Below, piece by piece: positions 17,973 through 28,250 of a DNA stretch of 64,000 nt (position 1 is its first letter; the number at the start of each line of letters is the position of its first letter). Where the stretch lies: positions 1,426,001 to 1,490,000 of the forward strand of contig NZ_PVYX01000001.1 of the NCBI RefSeq assembly GCF_003001695.1. Reading direction: 5' to 3'. Source of the DNA: Flagellimonas meridianipacifica (GTDB lineage: Bacteria > Bacteroidota > Bacteroidia > Flavobacteriales > Flavobacteriaceae). Made by a program: the position numbers and the translations under genes. A model generated the notes under the pieces. That model made no database searches, had not been told where the DNA came from, and saw nothing but the letters and a program-made list of their open reading frames with translations.

Positions 17973-18299
17973 TTACAGATTTTGCGGAATCTGTTGACTT
18001 ACCACCTCCAGTTCAGTTCGGAAAGCCACAAATTTGTCTGCAAAAAGCTTCAAGCCATCTTGCCTTAATCTATCTGCATCTTCTTTATAATAGGCTTCTA
18101 GTGTAGACCGGTCTTTCGTGGTATATTGAATGGAATATGAAGTTCCTCCCATTTCCTCCTCAACAAGTATTCGGGTCATTTTGGCATGGGAAAACTTGCC
18201 TGTGGCCAACATATCTGGAATATGTTTATCCCGCATCCAATTCAACCAATCATCATGGGCAGAGTCATCTATGTTTATGGTAACATTATAAATGAGCAT
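17973..18299 (-). CDS. DUF4286 family protein
   Basis: 108 residues. Ferredoxin-like alpha/beta monooxygenase-type fold predicted from YNVTINIDDSAHDDWLNWMRDKHIPDMLATGKF and YSIQYTTKDRSTLEAYYKEDADRLRQD, the DUF4286 signature. Function unknown. Positioned between the TPR gene and rsmA on the same strand, an order conserved in flavobacteria. Confidence 0.8.
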   Translation of the reverse strand: MLIYNVTINIDDSAHDDWLNWMRDKHIPDMLATGKFSHAKMTRILVEEEMGGTSYSIQYTTKDRSTLEAYYKEDADRLRQDGLKLFADKFVAFRTELEVVSQQIPQNL

Positions 18300-18333
18300 G
18301 AAACAAAGCTTTTCGCTCTAAAAGTAGGGAGAA

Positions 18334-20118
18334 TTAGTTAATGATATCACCTCGTAGCCTTCTAAAATGCTTCCTGGCTTTAGGGAAGTAATAGCTATCT
18401 TGATAGTTATAAATAATTTTTTCGTACTGAATTTTGGCATTTTCAGGCTCATCGAGCACATTTCTGTACAGTTCGCCCAAGGCGAAGTGGGCATCATCCG
18501 CCAAAATACCGTCCGCATAGAACTCGGTAATTTTTTTATAGTTGAATTCGGCATCCTTGTATTTGCCAATAGTTTCAAGTAACTCACCTTGTTTTAGCAA
18601 AGCCTCATCCTCAATTTTTTCACCTTTGTGATTTTGAAGAATATCTTCCAATGAATCTATGGCTTCGTTGGTTTTGTTCTGATAGGCCAGCAAATCGGCT
18701 CTTGCATATTTTTTAAGTGCGGTTTGGGTTGAATCTTCTAGTGAATTATCGGAAATAAGCAAACTCAATTGCATGGCGTCATTGGCAATGAGCTGAGAAG
18801 TAGAGCCTCGTAAGACCTTAAGTTGGGTCAAAGCCCAGTCAAAATCCCCTTTATAGAAACTTGTCTGCGCTACTTTGTAACGAGCATCTTGACCCAAAAC
18901 ATCGTTTTTTAGGCTTTTTTGAATCTGGGTGAAGTAAATGAGCGCTTGATTGAATTTTTGGTCGAATACCAAAATATCGCCAAGAGCCATCTTTATGTAG
19001 GCTTTGGGCATTCTTCCCATGGGAAGTTCCAGGCTTTCCTTCAGCATGGAAATCGCTGGTTTTGGAGTGTTCTTTTTGAAGGTCAAAAAGTTGGCATAGG
19101 CAATCTGAAGCTGCTGGGTTTGACTTTGATTACCATACTCCAAAATCAAATCCTGGTATTTTTTTTCTGCGGATACCAAAGCTTTTGGACTAATTTCCAT
19201 CAACTCAATGTCAATAAGGTTCAGATTTGCATTAAGTTTGGTGACAGGGTCATTTGCGTTCTCAACCACAAATTCAAAGACTTCAACAGCACTATCCGTA
19301 TCCCGGTCCTCCAAAGCAATATGGCCGAGACTCTCCATACGTTCCATTGAAGTTATTTCTGAGCGTTTATAGATGGCCTTTTCTTGGTTAAATGCACTTT
19401 TGTACTGCTTTTGTTGTATAAACAGCCAGCTTAAAAGTTCATTCCAAAGGATATCCGGGTTCTTTTGTGCGTTTTTTAATAACACCTTTCTCAGGGTTAC
19501 ATTATTTGGTTGCGAAGCATCTTCCGAAATAAACTCGTCTATGTTCCTTAGAACATTTGACCTGGACGTTCTTCCGTCAACGATGAGATTCAGATAGGCC
19601 TGGTACATTTTTTCAATATTGCCTTGTTCACCATAGATTCGGGCCAGTTGAAAGTCGTAGTTCAAATCCGGCTTTAAGTCCATGGCTCTGGAATACGCTT
19701 TTATTGCTTGGTCCAAAAGAGCATATTTTTGAAAACGATACCCTACGCTATATCCAAAATTTGGGTTTTCATCAATTTTCAATAAAGCTTTTTCATAATA
19801 TTCAGCCGCCTTTTCAGGCTGATTCTGTAATGCATAATTGTAGCCCAGCTCAATGAAAAAAGTGGGAAACGCATAGGATTCTTCTACTTTTTTAAGAAGA
19901 AAGTTTTCGGCATCCTCATAGCGTTCCAATTGCTGGTAACAGGCTACCAGACCTTCACCGTAATCAGTTCTTCGTGGATTTTTTTTGGCCAATTTTTCGA
20001 AAAAGACAACCGCTTTTTCATACTCTCCATCATTGAAGTATTGCTTGGCCAAAAAGTCTTCTTGACCATAAGAATGGGAAAAAAGTAGAAATATAGCTAT
20101 GATACCTATCCATCGCAT
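18334..20118 (-). CDS. secreted/periplasmic tetratricopeptide-repeat protein
   Basis: 594 residues. Signal peptide ends near SHSYGQ (residue 19), followed by tandem TPR helices across the full length (for example DGEYEKAVVFFEKLAKKNP at 32-50, PEKAAEYYEKALLKIDENP near 108, ALYRNVLDEPENAKIQYEKI near the end). No enzymatic domain. TPR solenoids act as protein scaffolds; partners are unknown. Followed by the DUF4286 gene 34 bp later. Confidence 0.85.
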   Translation of the reverse strand: MRWIGIIAIFLLFSHSYGQEDFLAKQYFNDGEYEKAVVFFEKLAKKNPRRTDYGEGLVACYQQLERYEDAENFLLKKVEESYAFPTFFIELGYNYALQNQPEKAAEYYEKALLKIDENPNFGYSVGYRFQKYALLDQAIKAYSRAMDLKPDLNYDFQLARIYGEQGNIEKMYQAYLNLIVDGRTSRSNVLRNIDEFISEDASQPNNVTLRKVLLKNAQKNPDILWNELLSWLFIQQKQYKSAFNQEKAIYKRSEITSMERMESLGHIALEDRDTDSAVEVFEFVVENANDPVTKLNANLNLIDIELMEISPKALVSAEKKYQDLILEYGNQSQTQQLQIAYANFLTFKKNTPKPAISMLKESLELPMGRMPKAYIKMALGDILVFDQKFNQALIYFTQIQKSLKNDVLGQDARYKVAQTSFYKGDFDWALTQLKVLRGSTSQLIANDAMQLSLLISDNSLEDSTQTALKKYARADLLAYQNKTNEAIDSLEDILQNHKGEKIEDEALLKQGELLETIGKYKDAEFNYKKITEFYADGILADDAHFALGELYRNVLDEPENAKIQYEKIIYNYQDSYYFPKARKHFRRLRGDIIN

Positions 20119-20171
20119 CGTCTAAATATAACGGGGAAAGATTGATTTTTATGTTAATTGAATCTCAAAAA

Positions 20172-21443
20172 TCAACGTATACTGTCGAATCCACAGTAGG
20201 GTATTAGGACCTCAGGGATTTCTATCCCATCTTTAGTTTGATAGTTTTCCAGGATTCCAGCCAAGACCCGCGGCAGTGCTAAAGAGCTTCCGTTTAGGGT
20301 ATGAGCTAATTGACTTTTTCCATTTTTATCCTTGAACCTAAGTTTAAGTCGGTTCGCTTGGAAGGTTTCAAAATTGGAGACCGAACTAATTTCCAGCCAG
20401 CGGTCTTGCGCGGTGGAAAACACTTCAAAATCAAAAGTTAGGGCAGAGGTAAACCCTAAATCACCACCACATAACCTTAAGATTCTGTAAGGCAGTTTAA
20501 GGTCTCTTAGAATATCTTTTACATGTTCCACCATACCATCCAAGGCTTCATATGAAGCGTCAGGGTGTTCTATCCTAACCAGCTCAACTTTATCAAATTG
20601 GTGCAGTCGATTGAGCCCTCTTACATGGGCACCATAGCTGCCCGCTTCTCGCCTAAAACATGGAGTGTACCCTGTATATGTAATCGGAAAATCCTTTTCG
20701 GATAGCAAATCTCCTCGGTGCATATTGGTAATCGGAACTTCGGAGGTAGGAATAAGATATAGGTCGTCTTCTTGAACGTGGTACATCTGTCCCTCCTTAT
20801 CAGGCAGTTGACCTGTGCCATATCCTGATGCTTCATTTATCATAAGAGGTGGTTGTACTTCAAAATATCCCGCATCGGTATTTTTATCCAAGAAATAGGA
20901 AATCAAGGCACGCTGTAGTCGAGCGCCTTTACCCTTATATATGGGAAAACCAGCTCCTGTAATTTTCGCACCAAGTTCAAAATCGATAAGGTCATATTTT
21001 TTGGCCAATTCCCAATGGGGAAGTGCATCTTCGCTCAATTTCGGAATGTCACCTTCTCTAAAAACCTCTTCGTTGTCCTCATCTGAACTTCCGGGGGGCA
21101 CCGATTCATGAGGGACATTGGGTATTAGGTATAGGTTTTGCTGAAGTGCCTCAGCAGCTTGATTCAAATCCTCATTCAGTTGTTTAGAACTTTCTTTTAG
21201 TTCTGCAGTCTTTGCCTTTAAGAGGTTTGCCTCTTCAGCTTTTCCAGACTTGTATAGGGTGCCGATTTCTTTGGACAGCTTATTGGACTCAGCCAACGAA
21301 CTATCCAGCTTTGCTTGAATAGAGCGTCTTTTTTCATCCAAATCCAATACGGTTTCCAGTATGGATTCCGCATCAAAGTTTCGCTTTTTCAATGCTTTGC
21401 AAACTGCATCTTTATTTTCCCGTAGAACCTGTAATTGAAGCAT
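20172..21443 (-). CDS. serS: serine-tRNA ligase
   Basis: 423 residues. N-terminal antiparallel coiled coil (residues about 28-105) that binds the tRNA-Ser long arm, then the class II catalytic core with motif 2 (PCFRREAGSYGAHVRGLNR) and motif 3 (LNGSSLALPRVLAGILENYQ, quoted in part). Charges tRNA-Ser and tRNA-Sec with serine. Standard length and complete. Confidence 0.97.
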   Translation of the reverse strand: MLQLQVLRENKDAVCKALKKRNFDAESILETVLDLDEKRRSIQAKLDSSLAESNKLSKEIGTLYKSGKAEEANLLKAKTAELKESSKQLNEDLNQAAEALQQNLYLIPNVPHESVPPGSSDEDNEEVFREGDIPKLSEDALPHWELAKKYDLIDFELGAKITGAGFPIYKGKGARLQRALISYFLDKNTDAGYFEVQPPLMINEASGYGTGQLPDKEGQMYHVQEDDLYLIPTSEVPITNMHRGDLLSEKDFPITYTGYTPCFRREAGSYGAHVRGLNRLHQFDKVELVRIEHPDASYEALDGMVEHVKDILRDLKLPYRILRLCGGDLGFTSALTFDFEVFSTAQDRWLEISSVSNFETFQANRLKLRFKDKNGKSQLAHTLNGSSLALPRVLAGILENYQTKDGIEIPEVLIPYCGFDSIR

Positions 21444-21498
21444 GGGCTGAGTTTTTGAACGGCAAATTTACATCAATCTGTGAAAGAAGAACAAGGGA

Positions 21499-22824
21499 TT
21501 AGTCGCTTTGTGATGGTCGAATCCACTCATTGTGCGAAAAGTGCTTCCATGGCACGTTGGCTAAATCAACCTTAGGGTCGATAAACTCTGAAAATTTACT
21601 TTGGTTGACCCTTACCTTATTGATGGCAAATACTTGAATATCCTCTCCTTTTTTTGCGTACTCTTTTTTGAGATATTGGGCAAATTGCCAAGCAAAATCT
21701 GGATAACAAGCCACTTTTCGTTTCTGTTTCTTGGTCAAATGGTCATTAAGCTTTACATATTCGGATTTGCCATTTTCTTTGTTCACTACTTTAAAGCGGA
21801 TGTTGCCTGAACGGCTACGCAGCATCATTCGCCAGCTTAAACGATGCCCCTCCTCAGTCCAGAGCACATCATCGGGAAAGGTATGATGGCGAAGTGGAAG
21901 CAGAACTTGGATTACAAAGTATATACCCAGTGCACTAACAATCCATTTACTGTACTTAGGAAAAGAGATTTCTTGTGGGATTTCCACTTTTTTCTTTTTC
22001 AAGAAAATGTTTCGAATGGTTTGGGGTTCATAAAAAAAGACTATGAACGCTAGGGATAAATATGGGAATATCCCTATTTGGAAAACAATGCTATTGAACA
22101 AATGGAAGAAAATGGAAAATATGAAGGCAATATTTCTGGTCGGTTTCCAAAGTAAAGCCGGGACCACCAAAAGGTCAAAGAAAATCCCGAAGAACCCTAT
22201 GATTTTGTGAACCCATTTTTGCTGTAGCAAATCACCAATCAAATAATAATCCTTCTTGCCACTCATCAAAATCTCAATGATGCTAAAATCCAACCAATCA
22301 CCATATAATTTGGCGATAGAGGCATAGGTGTACACGATAAAAAGTTGAAGTATGATAATCCAACGAAAATAATTGGACATGCTATGCGACCTAAAGTCAG
22401 GATTCAATTTACTGTCCAATGATACATCTCTATGGGCTGGAAACATGGCCATAATAAAGCCCAAAAGCATTAATAAGTAATAGTGGTTATTATAGGATGT
22501 TTTTTGCATTAGGTACACTCCAGCCCACATGAAGGCAAAAGTGAATGCACTGAAACGATATTTATACCCAATGGTAATCAATATGCCCATGATGCCCATG
22601 ACAACAAAGTAGATGTACATTCCATTACCGGGTAAAGGTTGCAACCATTCAAACCCAATAAATGAAAAGGTGAATTTCGGTTCAATAAAGGTTCTACGTA
22701 CCCAACCCGTGGCAATGGCTCCAAAAGCTTCGGCACAAATCAATAGTCCGTAGAAAATCCTAAAAACCACTAATTGCGCATTGTCTATTTTTTTAAACAG
22801 AAATTGATTAAGCATAGTGTTCAT
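21499..22824 (-). CDS. HTTM-domain membrane protein (gamma-carboxylase-like)
   Basis: About 441 residues from ATG 22824 (ATG 22815 also possible). Horizontally transferred transmembrane (HTTM) domain, related to vitamin K-dependent gamma-glutamyl carboxylase: an N-terminal RIFYGLLICAEAFGAI helix, then several helices, including the W-Y-x-Q KTSYNNHYYLLMLLGFIM segment. The last 150 residues are soluble with a WRMMLRSRSGNIRF segment. Starts inside the end of ribF. Bacterial substrates of this family are unknown. Confidence 0.85.
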   Translation of the reverse strand: MNTMLNQFLFKKIDNAQLVVFRIFYGLLICAEAFGAIATGWVRRTFIEPKFTFSFIGFEWLQPLPGNGMYIYFVVMGIMGILITIGYKYRFSAFTFAFMWAGVYLMQKTSYNNHYYLLMLLGFIMAMFPAHRDVSLDSKLNPDFRSHSMSNYFRWIIILQLFIVYTYASIAKLYGDWLDFSIIEILMSGKKDYYLIGDLLQQKWVHKIIGFFGIFFDLLVVPALLWKPTRNIAFIFSIFFHLFNSIVFQIGIFPYLSLAFIVFFYEPQTIRNIFLKKKKVEIPQEISFPKYSKWIVSALGIYFVIQVLLPLRHHTFPDDVLWTEEGHRLSWRMMLRSRSGNIRFKVVNKENGKSEYVKLNDHLTKKQKRKVACYPDFAWQFAQYLKKEYAKKGEDIQVFAINKVRVNQSKFSEFIDPKVDLANVPWKHFSHNEWIRPSQSD

Positions 22825-23743
22825 CAATTAGTTGCAATGATTTCTGTTTGTCTTTTTCCAATTGTTTCCGTAATTCTTCCACAGAATCAAACTTGTGCTC
22901 ATCCCTAAGGCGATGCAGTAACTTTACCTGGACAGATTTGTTGTAGAGGTCCGCATTTATATGAAAAAAATTAACCTCAATGGTTTGTTCTTTTCCAGAG
23001 ACTGTAGGATTGCTCCCAATGTTCATCATCCCAAAATACTCACTGGAATCCAAAGTGCCCTTAACGACATAGACTCCTTTTTTTGGAATGAGTTTGTAGG
23101 ACTCCTTTATATGAATGTTGGCGGTGGGGAATCCAAATTGCTTACCTAACCCTTTACCTGCCTTAATAGTGCCGGAAAGTGTATAGGGATAACCCAAATA
23201 AGCATTTGCCGTAGCAATATCACCTTCCAACAAAGCGTTTCTGATTTTGGTCGAACTTACGGAAACATCATCTATTTCTTGAGCAGGTATTTCCTCCACC
23301 TCAAAATCCAGACTGTTACCAAAACCAATTAAATCTTGAATACTGGCATTCCGATTTCTTCCAAATCGGTGGTCATACCCAATGATGATTCTTTTGGTGT
23401 TCAGAGTATTTACCAAAATATCGCGAACAAATTCGGTGGCAGACAATCGGGAAAACTCCTTGGTAAATGGGTGGATAATTAGATAATCCAGTCCCAAACT
23501 CTTCAGAATTTCAATCTTTTCGTCAAGTGTGTTAAGAAGTTTGATTTCAGTGTCTTTCTGCAAAACCATTCTGGGATGGGGGAAAAAAGTAAGTACCGTG
23601 GATTTGTGCCCGGCGGTTTTGGCATCATTTATGAGGCGTTCCAGTATCTTCCGATGTCCAATATGTACACCGTCAAAAGTGCCTATGGTCACGGCAGTTG
23701 AAATTGAACTTTTGAATTGGGATATGCCTTGAATTGTCTTCAC
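22808..23743 (-). CDS. ribF: bifunctional riboflavin kinase / FAD synthetase
   Basis: Makes FMN and FAD from riboflavin. 311 residues. FAD synthetase domain with GTFDGVHIGHRKIL (residues 22-35) and SSTKIRNAL; flavokinase domain from about 180 with GKGLGKQFGFPTANIH and the GVYVVKG strand. Complete. Divergent from the protease gene at 23801; the HTTM gene overlaps its 3' end. Confidence 0.96.
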   Translation of the reverse strand: MKTIQGISQFKSSISTAVTIGTFDGVHIGHRKILERLINDAKTAGHKSTVLTFFPHPRMVLQKDTEIKLLNTLDEKIEILKSLGLDYLIIHPFTKEFSRLSATEFVRDILVNTLNTKRIIIGYDHRFGRNRNASIQDLIGFGNSLDFEVEEIPAQEIDDVSVSSTKIRNALLEGDIATANAYLGYPYTLSGTIKAGKGLGKQFGFPTANIHIKESYKLIPKKGVYVVKGTLDSSEYFGMMNIGSNPTVSGKEQTIEVNFFHINADLYNKSVQVKLLHRLRDEHKFDSVEELRKQLEKDKQKSLQLIDEHYA

Positions 23744-23768
23744 CTAAAAACGAAAAAATAAAAAGCCT

Positions 23769-23776
23769 TATTTTTG
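23769..23776 (+). promoter_or_regulatory. -7 promoter element (TATTTTTG) of the metalloprotease operon
   Basis: TATTTTTG matches TAnnTTTG exactly and lies 24 bp before ATG 23801. It overlaps the in-frame TTG at 23774, so that codon is not the start. Confidence 0.5.
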
Positions 23777-23800
23777 GACCGATTTACACCCCACTTATGC

Positions 23801-26800
23801 ATGAGAGCTAAATTACATCTTGTTTGTTCAATTACCATATTTTTTAGCTTCTTTTACACTTCTGCTCAACAACAGTATTGGAGTCAATCGTCAGGTTCCG
23901 GAATGAAGAGTATTTCCTTGGGGAATATAAAATCAGAGAATACTGTTTTTACTTTAAATACTTTAGATTTTGAAAAGGACTTGAATGCTCTTAGTGCTTC
24001 AAAATCCACAACTAATCTTGTATATCTTCCGAAGGCTAGTGGAGACATAATCCCATTCAAGCTGCAAGAGAAATCAGTCTTACATCCAGAGTTGGCAAAA
24101 AAGTTTCCAAATATCAAGTCGTATGTGGGGCAAAGTGTAGATGGAAAATATCGGGTTAGACTGAGCAGTTCACATAAAGGCTTGCAAAGTATGATAGTTC
24201 AGTTGGATGGACTAGAAGCGACTTTTATGGAGCCTGTACTAGGACAAAAAGGGACCTACGTAGTCTATGACAAACACAATTCCGCAAAGACCGCATTCGT
24301 TTGTGGAACTGAAAAGATAAAACAACAAGTTCAAAAGACTTTGAATCCCCTTGTTGATGACCAGGTTTTGCGAACCTTCAGAATCGCGGTTTCTACTACC
24401 GGTGAATATACAGATTATCATGGAGGAACTGTGGCGGATGCACTCGCGGCCATTAATGCGACACTGACCAGGGTGAATGAAGTATTTGAAACAGATTTAG
24501 GGGCAACTTTAGAGTTGATTGCCAACAATGATCTGGTCATTTTCACAAATGCGGCAACCGACCCATACAATGGAAACTTAAATGCTCAGACGCAAAGTAC
24601 TTTGACGTCGACTATTGGTGAGGCAAACTATGATGTTGGACATCTTTTTGCAAGGGCGCAACAGGGCCAGGATAATGGTAATGCAGGATTCATAGGGTCC
24701 GTTTGTCAAGATAATCGAAAGGGGAGCGCTTTCGCCTCCGGATTTATCCCGGAAGGTGATGTTTTTGATTTGGATTTCGTAGCGCATGAATTGGGACATC
24801 AATTTGGAGCGAACCACACTTGGTCCTTTGAATCCGAGGGTACTGGTGTTCAGGCAGAGCCGGCAAGTGGTACAACCATTATGGGATATGCTGGAATCGT
24901 TCCTGGGAATAATGTGGAGCCCAATGGGGACGATTACTTCCATTACAACAGTATAGTTCAAATTCGCGATTACCTAGAAACGGTTAGTTGTGGAGTTTCA
25001 TCTGGATTATCCAATAATCCACCTTCGGTAACTCCTATAGGAGATTTTATTATCCCCAAAGGAACCGCCTTTGTGTTAGAAGGCATCGCAACAGACCCAG
25101 ACCCTGGAGATGTGCTTACGTATACTTGGGAACAAATAGATGATGGTGTGGTTACTACTGGCTCATTTGGACCAGAGAATCCGGTGGGTGCCAATTTTAG
25201 GTCTTTGCCACCTTCCACTAATCCCGCTCGTTATTTTCCTAGATTGTCGCGAGTTGCACAGGGTAATCTAACCCAAACCAATCCCCCCCAAAGTGGTGCC
25301 TGGGAAACAGTATCAAATATTCAAAGGGATTTAAGCTTTGCGCTCACTGTTAGAGATAATGCATTGGGTGGAGGACAGGTGATTTCAGATATTTTAGATG
25401 TTAAGGTAATCAACTCCGCAGGCCCATTTGAGGTTACTTCGCAGGGGGCCAATGTTACTTACGATGCTGGAACGATTCAAACGGTAACTTGGGATGTGGC
25501 AGATACCGATGTTTCTCCTGTTAATGCCCAGACGGTTGATATTTTTCTAAGCATTGACGGTGGACTTTCATTTCCTATCACTTTGCTCGAAAATACGGTT
25601 AACGATGGTAGTGAAGAAGTATTGCTTCCAGGAGATGTAACCAGTACTGCCCGAGTTATGGTAAAGGCAAGTGACAACGTATTTTTTGCCATGAATTCCT
25701 CAAATTTCACGATTCAAGCCTCTGAAGTTGTGTTGGATTTTGAAAGTTTGTCCTATGAAGTGTGTGAGCCGAACGACTTGGTCATTCCATTTAATTATCA
25801 AACTTTTAACGGTTTTAATGAAACCTCCACTTTTTCGGCAGATGTTCCTGTAGGTATGTCGGCTGTTTTTTCCCCAATACAAAGTAATACCAATAACACG
25901 CCAGTTGATTTGACACTGTCAGGGACCAACGCGGTTGCTCCAGGAGAATATGTAATAACTGTAAGATCTGAATCCGCCTCTCAAACTACTGAGGTGGATT
26001 TGACAGTGAATGTCCAAAATACGACCTTTTCAAATGTGACTTTGATTTCACCATCGGATACAGCGACAGACGTTTCTCTTCAAACCGAATTCAATTGGCA
26101 AATTGAACCAAATAGCGGCAGTTATGATATTGAAATCGCAACAGATGCCGGTTTTACAAACATTGTTGAAGCTGACAATACTGTTTTGAATAACTACAAA
26201 ACGAATTCTTTGCTTCCTGACACTAACTACTTTTGGCGAATCCGCCCACAGAATGATTGCGGTCAAGGAAGTTTTAGTTCACCGTTTTCTTTCAATACCA
26301 TAAACGTAAACTGTCAAAATAAAGAGACCAGTGACACACCAATTTCCATTTCTTCTGCTGGTGTTTCAACACAAACCGCGACAGTTCAGTTTATTGATGA
26401 CCTTCCGGTTGCGGATATCAATGTGAACCTGATCCTTAATCATACTTTTGTTGGAGATTTGGTGATAAACCTTATTTCTCCATTGGGAACCAAAGTGGCG
26501 CTGTTGGCCAATACGTGTGGCGATTTAAACAACATCAATGCTACTTTTGATGATGATGGTGCGGAAATAGTCTGCTCAGGAAACCCAGTAATATCAGGAA
26601 CCGTAAAGCCAGTTGGGGATTTATCTGCCTTCAGGGGTGAACCAACCTTTGGGGAATGGACGCTGGAAGTTAGGGATACAGCTCCCGGAGATGGAGGTTC
26701 AATACAATCATTTTCTTTGGAAATCTGTGCGGAGGGTGAATTTAGACCGGATGATGATGGGGATGGTGTTTTTGATGATGGAGATGATCTTTGTTTGGGG

Positions 26801-27562
26801 ACACCTGAGGGAGTAGAGGTTGACGTAACAGGATGTCCTGTGAACCGATTGCCAACTGATAACTTTTTGGTAGAAATCAATAGTGAAAGCTGTAGAAACA
26901 ACAATGATGGGACAGTGGAGATAACACCAGTAAATGCCTCCTTGCTGTACACTGCTGTTTTGGATAATGGAAGCTCTACATTGAATTCCGATTTTTCTTC
27001 CTCCGGATTATTTGAAAACTTAAGTGCTGGAACCTACAGATTGTGTATTTCCGCAACTGATGGTTCAATTACTTATCAAGAAACTTGCTTTGACGTGGTA
27101 TTGACGGAACCAGAGCCGTTATCAGTTGTCGCATCTGCAGAAGGCGGTACTGCTTCATTGATTTTGGACGGTGGGACTTTATATAATGTAGAGCTGAATG
27201 GAATAGTTACCCAAACCGAAGACTCCCAAATCGAACTAAATTTGAAAAATGGATTGAATACCTTAAGGGTATCCACTGCTTTGCCTTGTCAAGGAACTTT
27301 TGTCAAAACCTTTATTGTTGGTTCGGTTGGGATTTTATATCCCAATCCTGTAGGTGAAGAGACTAAACTTTTTGTCAATGAACTGAGAGGAGATGTCAAT
27401 CTAAAAGTGTATTCCGTTACTGGGAGGTTGGTAATGGAAGACAACAGAACAATGAACGCCAGTGAACTGATAATGGACTTTTCTTCGTTATCAACAGGAA
27501 CCTATTATTTGCGAATTGAGGGAGAAGGATTTAATGATGTATTTAAAATGATTAAACAATGA
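23801..27562 (+). CDS. T9SS-secreted reprolysin-type zinc metalloprotease
   Basis: 1253 residues. Signal peptide (ending near TSAQQQ), a propeptide-like region to about 190, then an M12B/reprolysin-like catalytic domain with the zinc motif HELGHQFGANH (H329, E330, H333, H339) and a downstream IMGY Met-turn. It continues with Ig/Fn3-like repeats, a proprotein-convertase P-domain near 850-980 (DDLPVADINVNLILNH, GEWTLEVRDTAPGDGG), a DDDGDGVFDDGDD calcium-binding linker, and a C-terminal Por/T9SS type A sorting domain (LYPNPVGEE ... STGTYYLRIEGEG). Secreted protein-degrading enzyme, probably cell-surface attached or released by the type IX system. The lipoprotein gene overlaps its stop. Confidence 0.92.
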   Translation: MRAKLHLVCSITIFFSFFYTSAQQQYWSQSSGSGMKSISLGNIKSENTVFTLNTLDFEKDLNALSASKSTTNLVYLPKASGDIIPFKLQEKSVLHPELAKKFPNIKSYVGQSVDGKYRVRLSSSHKGLQSMIVQLDGLEATFMEPVLGQKGTYVVYDKHNSAKTAFVCGTEKIKQQVQKTLNPLVDDQVLRTFRIAVSTTGEYTDYHGGTVADALAAINATLTRVNEVFETDLGATLELIANNDLVIFTNAATDPYNGNLNAQTQSTLTSTIGEANYDVGHLFARAQQGQDNGNAGFIGSVCQDNRKGSAFASGFIPEGDVFDLDFVAHELGHQFGANHTWSFESEGTGVQAEPASGTTIMGYAGIVPGNNVEPNGDDYFHYNSIVQIRDYLETVSCGVSSGLSNNPPSVTPIGDFIIPKGTAFVLEGIATDPDPGDVLTYTWEQIDDGVVTTGSFGPENPVGANFRSLPPSTNPARYFPRLSRVAQGNLTQTNPPQSGAWETVSNIQRDLSFALTVRDNALGGGQVISDILDVKVINSAGPFEVTSQGANVTYDAGTIQTVTWDVADTDVSPVNAQTVDIFLSIDGGLSFPITLLENTVNDGSEEVLLPGDVTSTARVMVKASDNVFFAMNSSNFTIQASEVVLDFESLSYEVCEPNDLVIPFNYQTFNGFNETSTFSADVPVGMSAVFSPIQSNTNNTPVDLTLSGTNAVAPGEYVITVRSESASQTTEVDLTVNVQNTTFSNVTLISPSDTATDVSLQTEFNWQIEPNSGSYDIEIATDAGFTNIVEADNTVLNNYKTNSLLPDTNYFWRIRPQNDCGQGSFSSPFSFNTINVNCQNKETSDTPISISSAGVSTQTATVQFIDDLPVADINVNLILNHTFVGDLVINLISPLGTKVALLANTCGDLNNINATFDDDGAEIVCSGNPVISGTVKPVGDLSAFRGEPTFGEWTLEVRDTAPGDGGSIQSFSLEICAEGEFRPDDDGDGVFDDGDDLCLGTPEGVEVDVTGCPVNRLPTDNFLVEINSESCRNNNDGTVEITPVNASLLYTAVLDNGSSTLNSDFSSSGLFENLSAGTYRLCISATDGSITYQETCFDVVLTEPEPLSVVASAEGGTASLILDGGTLYNVELNGIVTQTEDSQIELNLKNGLNTLRVSTALPCQGTFVKTFIVGSVGILYPNPVGEETKLFVNELRGDVNLKVYSVTGRLVMEDNRTMNASELIMDFSSLSTGTYYLRIEGEGFNDVFKMIKQ

Positions 27563-28248
27563 GGTACTTCATACTTATAAGTTTCTTATTGGGGCTAACA
27601 ATGATTTCATGTGGTGGAAGCGATGACCCACCAAGAGTCCCAGGTACGGTACAACTAATATTCCCGGAGGAAAACTCTGAGTGCACAACAGGTGTAAGTG
27701 TAAATGAAGAACTGAGTCAGGTTACTTTTGAGTGGCAGGCTTCTGAAAATACTGAAAGTTATACGCTTAGGGCAGTAAATCTGAATACGAACGCGCCACA
27801 AACAATTACTACGGCTTCTACCTCAGCAAGCATTTCCATAAATAAGGGGACTCCATACTCTTGGTCGGTAAGCTCTTCAAATTCTCAATCCAGCGAGACT
27901 GCTATCAGTGAGACATGGCTTTTCTACAATTCGGGATCACAGACTACGTATGCTCCATTTCCTGCACAACTGGAGAGCCCGGCTTCTGGGTCAACAATTT
28001 TACCCAGTTCATCCAATGAAGTGGTTTTGGATTGGTTGGGTGCCGATGTGGAAAATGATATAGAAGAATATCAGGTATTTTTTTCAAACCAAAATCCACC
28101 AACAACTGAGCTGGGAACATTTGATGCTTTCACCTCCTCAGTTTCCGCTTCGGTCTCTGCCAATACGGTTTATTTTTGGAGGGTAATAACCCGCGATGCT
28201 GAGGGGAATACTTCAGATTCTGGAGTGTTCGAATTCAAAACCCTCTAG
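27559..28248 (+). CDS. lipoprotein with two Fn3-like domains
   Basis: 229 residues. Signal with lipobox TMISC (Cys18) followed by GGSDDPP, the Gly-Ser-Asp-Asp start often seen in surface-exported Bacteroidota lipoproteins. Two fibronectin-III-like repeats: residues 32-115 (LIFPEENSECTTGVSV, FEWQASENTESYTL) and 140-229 (LESPASGSTILPSSSNEVVLDWLGAD). Overlaps the protease stop by 4 bp (ATGA), so translation is coupled. It may anchor or present the protease; this is inference. Confidence 0.82.
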   Translation: MRYFILISFLLGLTMISCGGSDDPPRVPGTVQLIFPEENSECTTGVSVNEELSQVTFEWQASENTESYTLRAVNLNTNAPQTITTASTSASISINKGTPYSWSVSSSNSQSSETAISETWLFYNSGSQTTYAPFPAQLESPASGSTILPSSSNEVVLDWLGADVENDIEEYQVFFSNQNPPTTELGTFDAFTSSVSASVSANTVYFWRVITRDAEGNTSDSGVFEFKTL

Positions 28249-28250
28249 GT

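Noticed and set aside
23774-23800. Upstream TTG start for the metalloprotease
   Set aside because: Overlaps the TATTTTTG promoter element, and the signal peptide begins properly at ATG 23801.
26740-26800. GATGATGG-like repeats in the protease gene as a repeat array
   Set aside because: They encode an acidic DDDGDGVFDDGDD calcium-binding linker and are not an independent repeat or CRISPR array. No CRISPR array was seen anywhere in the window.
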